From the NCBI GenBank assembly GCA_026705345.1, contig JAPPAV010000140.1, positions 62,001-126,000 on the forward strand: a stretch of 64,000 nucleotides of DNA, read 5' to 3'. The DNA is from Gammaproteobacteria bacterium (GTDB lineage Bacteria; Pseudomonadota; Gammaproteobacteria; Pseudomonadales; Azotimanducaceae). A program made the position numbers and the translations under genes. The notes under the pieces are model-generated. The model had not been told where the DNA came from. It worked only from the letters and a program-made list of their open reading frames with translations, and did no database searches. Position 1 is the stretch's first letter; each line of letters opens with the position of its first letter. Below are positions 62,424-64,000 of this stretch, in pieces.

Positions 62424-64000
62424 ATGCGAGCGATCCGCGCAACGGTAGGCGCCATGGCGACGATCATCGCCATGCCCCTCTGCGGGGGCGGAGGGCCCCC
62501 ATACGAGACCCCGTTCGTCGACCATCTCCGTCGGGAACAGATCCTTGCCGGCGAGTTTCCCGATCCAATGCCAAGGCGCGACCTGACCGCGCTGATCGCC
62601 TACATCCAGTTGACGGGTCGTTTCAATCGCCACCACAGGGAACTGTTCGAGCCAAGGACAACGAAATCCGGACCAAGAACCGATTTCGGTACGGAGTTCT
62701 GGAATACCGTCCGCAAGGAGGGATTCGAGCGCCCGGAACTGTTCCGGGCCTCTCGGCTGACATCCGACATCGTGACGATCACCCACGGCGACGGCACCAG
62801 CTACTCCTTCACCCAGAGCTACTTCGTCGGCAACTGCCTGGACGATGCCTTCAAGACGGCATTCGAGACACTACTCGACCGAAGGGAACGTTACGGCAGC
62901 GGATCCGCCGAACTTTTCCGTTGGATCGAAGCCCAGATAGCGGTATTCGACCAGTGCAGCGGCGAGGTGGCGTTCGAGCCTCCGAAGGATCCCGATCCCG
63001 GCTGGCTGCCCTTGCAAACCCATGACCGGCTCTACCAGATCGCCGCCAGCTACTTCTACAACGGCCAGTACCTCGAGGCGGCGGAACGATTCCGCGGGAT
63101 CGGGTCCGACGCGACCTCGCCTTGGCAAGACCTCGGACGCTATCTCGTGGGGCGCAGCCTGGCGCGGGAGGCGGTAGTCAACGAGAACAACCCCAAGCAA
63201 CACCTCAAGGCGGCGCTCGATCACTACAGCGAACTCGCGAGCGATCCGGACTACCTCGCTTCGTTTCCATCCCTTCCCGGACAGATTCGATACGTCGATG
63301 CGCGGCTCCGTCCGCTCGGTCTCCGTCGCGAACTCGAACACCGCCTCATCCACGAACCCGCCGGCCTTTCGCGCGGGGACGTGGGAAGCTATTCGTACCT
63401 CAAGCGCGTCCACCCCGTCGACGCGGAGACGACGGACTACGAGACGTGGTTTCGACAAGCCACGGAACCTCGACCGGGCGCCACCCTGCAGCATTGGCGA
63501 GACGAACGGTCGCGCCCTTGGCTTTACCTGGCGCTCTCCCAGGCGAACGCGCAATGGGACGCGTCAATCCTCGCCGACCTGCTCGACGAGGCAGACGACA
63601 TAGCTCCCGGTACGCCCGGGCACTTCAACATGCTGCTGCACCGGATCCGAATCCACGGCCTGCTCGGCGACGAGGCGATCGGTCTCGGACTTGCCGAGAA
63701 CGCATTGCGCGTCACTTTGCGGAACTCCCAGGTCAACCAACTCCGCATGGCGGCCGCCCGCATCGCCTCGAACTGGCGGGACTATTTCCGCTGGGCGCCG
63801 CTAAAGGCGCTGTCGCTCTCCTGGCCGGACGAACGGGCCCGAAGGCTGCCGGCCAACTTCAACCGCATCACCCGGGATACGCCCCTGTTCGCGAAGGAGA
63901 CGACCGTCCTCGTGAACGACTACTTCACGCCGTCGATGATCCTGGAAGTCATCGACGCCCCCGCGCTCGGGAACTACCTGCGAGGACGCATGGCGATCTC
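62424..64000 (+). CDS. Large protein of unknown function, TPR-like, 3' end outside the window
   Basis: Frame open from ATG 62424 to the window end without a stop, at least 525 residues. The N-terminus is hydrophobic and ends in a Cys (MATIIAMPLC) but does not match a strict lipobox. The body has helical pairs that resemble solenoid repeats: DRLYQIAASYFYNGQYLEAAERFRGI, YLVGRSLAREAVVNENNPKQHLKAALDHYSEL, LYLALSQANAQWDASILADLLDEADDIAP, HRIRIHGLLGDEAIGLGLAENALRVT. I recognise no family. Likely exported or membrane-anchored. Confidence 0.7.
   Translation, partial: MRAIRATVGAMATIIAMPLCGGGGPPYETPFVDHLRREQILAGEFPDPMPRRDLTALIAYIQLTGRFNRHHRELFEPRTTKSGPRTDFGTEFWNTVRKEGFERPELFRASRLTSDIVTITHGDGTSYSFTQSYFVGNCLDDAFKTAFETLLDRRERYGSGSAELFRWIEAQIAVFDQCSGEVAFEPPKDPDPGWLPLQTHDRLYQIAASYFYNGQYLEAAERFRGIGSDATSPWQDLGRYLVGRSLAREAVVNENNPKQHLKAALDHYSELASDPDYLASFPSLPGQIRYVDARLRPLGLRRELEHRLIHEPAGLSRGDVGSYSYLKRVHPVDAETTDYETWFRQATEPRPGATLQHWRDERSRPWLYLALSQANAQWDASILADLLDEADDIAPGTPGHFNMLLHRIRIHGLLGDEAIGLGLAENALRVTLRNSQVNQLRMAAARIASNWRDYFRWAPLKALSLSWPDERARRLPANFNRITRDTPLFAKETTVLVNDYFTPSMILEVIDAPALGNYLRGRMAI

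Overview
The window is a gene-dense chromosomal segment of a GC-rich proteobacterium. The gene set points to a gammaproteobacterium: a TGS-less ThrRS, a Prc-type tail protease, YejBEF, a YjfI/YjfJ/YjfL-like membrane-stress set, a TonB-dependent receptor and several PhyH/TauD dioxygenases. An uncultured marine or host-associated lineage is my inference, not something the sequence proves. I see no rRNA, tRNA, CRISPR array, prophage or insertion sequence.

Layout. 1-9.6 kb: an outer-membrane protein tail, a very Arg-rich lipoprotein, gamma-glutamyltransferase, Hsp20, a coiled-coil membrane protein, aconitase, and three paralogous small lipoproteins of an unnamed family. A decayed copy of the 3' end of the neighbouring ABC gene lies among the lipoproteins. 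9.6-16.7 kb: a YejBEF-type peptide ABC transporter and a hydroxyproline catabolic trio. 17.0-22.3 kb: TldD/TldE, a thiolase-like/DUF35 pair and small exported proteins. 22.5-28.6 kb: thrS behind a threonine-codon attenuator, the Prc protease, an FKBP lipoprotein and signal peptidase I. 28.7-37.9 kb: a same-strand island of SpeD, lipoprotein, DUF350, membrane aminopropyltransferase, DUF2170, PspA, DUF4178-like, RHH-like and K+ channel genes, ending with ankyrin and GyrI-like genes. 37.9-43.6 kb: glyA, a Rieske protein, a PQQ dehydrogenase, a glutaredoxin-DinB protein with an in-frame UGA (likely selenocysteine), a rhodanese and an undecaprenyl-phosphate sugar transferase. 43.7-52.1 kb: a 15-bp minisatellite, a PhyH oxygenase, a TPR-sulfotransferase with an Asp/Asn hydroxylase, and a TonB receptor interrupted by one stop codon. 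52.1-59.1 kb: a second, exported TldD/TldE-like pair, dioxygenases, an amidohydrolase and a YefM/YoeB toxin-antitoxin. 59.3-64 kb: a two-component system, a PLP-dependent sulfur-amino-acid enzyme and a truncated large unknown protein.

How parts work together. SpeD makes decarboxylated AdoMet, the likely substrate of the membrane aminopropyltransferase, in a unit shared with PspA and an ion channel; this suggests a polyamine-linked envelope-stress module. The hydroxyproline genes encode consecutive steps. thrS expression is probably set by charged tRNA-Thr through leader-peptide translation. A short palindromic repeat, with arms GGGACGGG/CCCGTCCC and GTAG at one edge, recurs at nine intergenic sites and even supplies the stop codon of prc.

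Most noteworthy: the candidate selenoprotein (41712-42449), the thrS attenuator with a nine-threonine leader peptide (22546-22706), and the PspA/polyamine island.
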